A stretch of 64,000 nucleotides of DNA, taken from the NCBI RefSeq assembly GCF_964340395.1, contig NC_135551.1, forward strand, positions 14,894,503 to 14,958,502. Direction: 5' to 3'. Of this stretch, positions 60,070 through 64,000 are shown piece by piece. Under the pieces are notes generated by a model. That model was not told the DNA's origin and searched no databases. It saw nothing but the letters and a program-made list of their open reading frames with translations. The translations under genes were made by a program, and so were the position numbers. Position 1 is the first letter of the stretch. The number at the start of each line of letters is the position of its first letter. Source of the stretch: Glandiceps talaboti. Lineage: Eukaryota > Hemichordata > Enteropneusta > Spengelidae.

Positions 60070-60584
60070 AGATACAGATTTGTAATATGAATAATTATTA
60101 TCATGTGAATATTTTGGGGGTGGAATGATATTTATTTCAATAATATGTATTATTTCAACCATGATGTTCAAATAATTAGCTATACTTTGCCATAGAACAA
60201 CTTGCCACTTCATTCCAAGACATTTGAAAAAGAGAAAAGTAGTAATATTTTTTTCCTTTTCTTAAATTTGTTTTATGGTCTTTAATTATTTTGATGCTGC
60301 ATTTTCAAAAGCAGAAGTAGTTTAAGTCTGTTTTTTCATATTTTTTTTTTGCAAAATGATAACAAATACAAAAACATTGTATTTCTCATTAACATGGCCA
60401 GTAGACTGAAGGTTCTGTATTTCTTTACCACTGTTTGTTCAATTTATTCCTCATGTTCCTTCAACAACAACAACAAATAAAAACTTCCTTCTTAACTTCT
60501 GCTTGAATAATGGTGAACATCTACTGCCAAAATAATAGTGAAAATTTGACAGTCGACCAAAATCTCAATGTTTCCAATGAGTAC

Positions 60585-60710
60585 TGTGTGAGGACGCCCT
60601 CAAGCACAAAAACTTGTCCATCTTTGTAAAGTCTCAAATCATAGCCTCTCCATCAGGGAGAGTGTATGGTGAGATCTAGTATCACATAGAGAATTTTTTA
60701 CAGACCGTTT
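60585..60710. mobile_element. family D-like element, eroded
   Basis: GTGTGAGGACGCCCTCAAGC at the left, CATCAGGGAGAGTGTATGGT, then TTTTTTACAGACCG at the right. Only the outer and inner motifs survive, so the assignment is tentative. Confidence 0.4.
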
Positions 60711-62370
60711 ATTCGTCTATTTCTTTCCATTCCTGGTTTCATTTTTACTTTCTTTCATTTTGATATTTTGATCAAATAAAGATATCAAAAATTAATATGG
60801 AATGCACTGACTGTGATTCTTTTCTTTGTGATTGTAGAATGGATGCTCATTTTCAAGGAAATAGAATGTCTAAAATTTGTTCAACATACAAAATAGAGAA
60901 GTCGAGAATTTATTCAGTTGTTTTTCATCAATTGTAAGTGGAATATCATATTTTACATAACGTTCAAATTGCTGATAAAAATAAGACACTGGTACCGGCA
61001 TTTCAAATTCCACAAATTTTTTTACAGTTTTTCTCGGGTACTGCTTCTAGTTCATTTCTATTCCTATTACACACAATAGTCTCCCAAATGCTTGGGATTA
61101 AGAAAATGTTTAATCCGCCGATTTTTTCGTCTTGTTCTGCATTATTACTCTGATCGCTTGTCTGTCAGTACTGTACAGTGTATATCTAGAAAACTCTACA
61201 ACTTTGACTTGGAGTTAGAATTTTGCTACATAGAACTACAAATTGAATATTCATCTTTACGGCCGGGATATGGATTCTGCGGACCGGGGTTGCGCGGCGA
61301 AAGGTCCCGACTTTACGAGGGCCCGTAAGACCGATGTGATTATAGGTATATGATAATGTATATCTTAATACTTTAAATTTGTTCTATGCATAGAAATCAC
61401 AGTAAATTTAAACGAACACACGCTTCAAGTTGCAGATGGCTTTGTGCATGCAATAGCGTCCCCAAGGTATAAAATCCATTGAAACGTAAGTTTATTTTCG
61501 TAAACATCCTTGTTTCTTACTTTAATTCAAAGTGTGCTGTGTGTTGAATCAATGAAACACCTTGAAGGGATGGGTTGCGGATCATCTCTTCCATTATGTA
61601 TAGGAATTATTCAATAAAATCTTTACTGGCAACTCATCATGAGCCACGTGGGTGATTTAAGATTTGTTAGGTATAAATTTATTGGTTCGCAGACTGTACT
61701 AAACGACGCCTTATAAAAAAAAAACACTTCGAAAAATATGTTGCCCTCTTTATATTTTGACCTATTTTATACATTGAAGTCGTCAATAATAAATAAAGTG
61801 CATAAAATCAGCTCTCGAGAGATGTTTTATGTCAATCACGACACGTCACCTTGCATGTCTGGTGACATAATTTCGTTGGTTATACCATCTGTTCGTTTTC
61901 TTTAAGTATTCAAATATATATTCTTCCTTAAATGTGTACATGTTGGGGGGGGGGAGGGTTATTGGTAATGAGTGTTGTGTTTCTATTGTATATATGTCGG
62001 CATACTACTATATCTTGTTGAATATTGTACATGAACCACATGTACATTTTATATAATCCGTGACAACAAGTGGCCAAGTGATGCACCCATTGAAAATCCA
62101 GATCTGTGTAGAATATAGATATTTAGGCAAAACGTTACGCATTCTATGATTAATATTAGTTACAAGCGTGTCAGTTCATTTATATACACGTATACTAATG
62201 ACACGTGACACTAAAATGACTATAGTATTTGATTTCGAGGCGACATATCAGACACTGTCTTTATGGGAAGTAAAGTTTAGTACTGAATCTGTATGCATGT
62301 ATATTTTAATCCAGGTGAGGCATTCTATTCTCTGAGAATGACACTGGAATCAAAAGCAAACGACAATACA
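60711..62370. other. intergenic between the two stefins
   Basis: AT-rich, apart from a short CpG-rich island at about 61258-61335 (CGGACCGGGGTTGCGCGGCG). No exon or RNA gene is recognised; the island could be a transposon end or a small promoter. Confidence 0.4.
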
Positions 62371-62374
62371 CTAG

Positions 62375-62628
<254 letters not shown>

Positions 62629-62893
62629 GCTACCGGTACCTGTTGTTTACACAGCCTTGACCTGAACAAGGGGTTGGGCAAAAGGTCAAACCGTGTATTA
62701 GTGAATCTATATGATCCATGACATACAATGTGTAAGTGGAGTCGTGTTGCTGTGATTGGTTCACAACTTAATGACAGATACAGTGATTCAACACCGCTCA
62801 AGGTGGCAGCAGTTAGTATAGTGGCAGTCAGCACATACCGCGACACGCACGCCAACGCAAACACAGTACAGCAATCCAGTTCAAATTACACAT

Positions 62894-62995
62894 ATGCGAA
62901 GGACTACACAAATCAAAAACATGGTGCCAGGCCGGCTTGGTGGCAGAACACGCTCGGAGCCAGTAAATGCTGAAATTCAGGAACTTGTCGACAAG
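62894..62995 (+). CDS. second stefin (cystatin A/B-like), first coding exon, partial
   Basis: Reads MVPGRLGG from the ATG at 62921 (preceded in frame by another ATG at 62894), then EPVNAEIQELVDK, and ends at a GTTGGT donor in phase 0, exactly as exon 1 of the upstream stefin does. The Gly after MVP and the EIQELVDKV helix are typical of human cystatin A. The exons with the QxVxG loop and C-terminus must lie beyond 64000. I favour the start at 62921 because it places the conserved Gly at residue 4. The rest of the window (62996 onward) is intron. Confidence 0.75.
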
Positions 62996-63752
62996 GTTGG
63001 TACATCAACGTCATTCTCACGAATACCACACAAATTTGATTTAATTTAGCGTTTTTTTAACGGTATATTAGCTGTAGACACAAAGAGAGAGAGTGCATAT
63101 AACAGAAAGACAATTATTTAGGTAGCATTTATCTCGTGTAACCGAAGCTTGTACATGACCTCAGCAAGCGACCTACAGAAGATATTCAGCCTGTCTATTT
63201 TCGTTTTTTACAAATTTTTAATATGAATATGAATATGATAACAGTTTAAATTACAGGTGTATGCTGTACCTAATACCGCGAGTAAAATCACGTCGCATGA
63301 CCCATTTCCGCTGCTGGCTTTCTGTTCATGTGTTGAACATATAAAGCCTACATACAAAAGGTTCGTTCCACATGACGGCAAGTACTATAATGGCAGTTAT
63401 CTACTTGAATCAATGTATTAGATTTTACAGTCAAAGGAATTTTAACTTTTGTATGTACAATGTGTACTAGTGTTGGAACCAGTGACGCAAGGTTGCCTAG
63501 CAACATTTATAAAATATAATTATGGAGCTTAATCTCAAGTCTACAAGTTGGCATACATAATTGAATGGTATTTCCGTTTGATTTCTGTACGTCTAGTTCT
63601 AAAGCTGAACACTAAAGACCACACGTTCCTTTCAATTGAATTTTATTAAGGTTAAAATTTGATTTGATTTGCTGTTGATTTGAGAAGTACAACTAATATA
63701 TTCAACATCAGTAAAGTCAGCATGTATCGAGTTCTGATGGAAGTATCAACTG

Positions 63753-63961
<209 letters not shown>

Positions 63962-64000
<39 letters not shown>
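63962..64000. repeat. (TA)n at window edge
   Basis: A TA dinucleotide run continuing to the end of the window. Confidence 0.95.

Noticed and set aside
61258-61335. Possible tRNA or other RNA gene in the GC-rich patch
   Set aside because: No cloverleaf or A/B-box arrangement could be drawn.

Overview
This is eukaryotic nuclear DNA from an animal. It is AT-rich, with intron-split genes, GT-AG splice sites, long introns, many microsatellites, minisatellite arrays and small DNA transposons. The protein-coding genes resemble human proteins closely but have invertebrate-style divergence, so a marine invertebrate bilaterian is likely; the phylum cannot be fixed from the sequence alone.

Four complete genes and the first exon of a fifth could be rebuilt exon by exon with consistent reading phase. 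From left to right: CTP synthase (minus strand, 13 coding exons, 593 aa, 23572 down to 6958); a histone deacetylase 8 homologue (plus strand, 10 coding exons, 536 aa, 26752-33410) with an unusual N-terminal extension of about 165 residues; a PAXBP1/GCFC1 homologue (minus strand, 16 coding exons, 890 aa, 58030 down to 43793); a stefin/cystatin B-like cysteine protease inhibitor (plus strand, 3 exons, 96 aa, 58532-59752); and the first coding exon of a second stefin (62894-62995) whose remainder lies beyond the window. CTPS and HDAC8 are head-to-head, HDAC8 and PAXBP1 tail-to-tail, PAXBP1 and stefin head-to-head about 500 bp apart. No functional operon is implied; these are unrelated housekeeping genes (pyrimidine nucleotide synthesis, protein deacetylation, a splicing/chromatin-related factor, protease control).

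Repeats fill much of the rest. A 34/49-bp satellite occupies 1-1950. One CTPS intron (8096-12432) consists almost wholly of two satellites, of 49-bp and 61-bp units. A 58-bp minisatellite near the last CTPS exon appears to have grown out of a small dispersed palindromic element found about seven times in the window. The HDAC8 to PAXBP1 interval carries a pogo/Tigger-type transposon with perfect terminal repeats (34653-37321) whose transposase is interrupted by one frame-preserving intron. Several miniature elements with TTAA or TA flanks, a tRNA-derived SINE family, a non-autonomous hAT-like element (14902-16215) and foldback elements are also visible.

The most unusual points are the extended HDAC8 N-terminus, a tandem duplication that copies the HDAC8 exon 4 splice donor four more times, the element-derived minisatellite, and a possible unassigned exon pair at 38903-39235.
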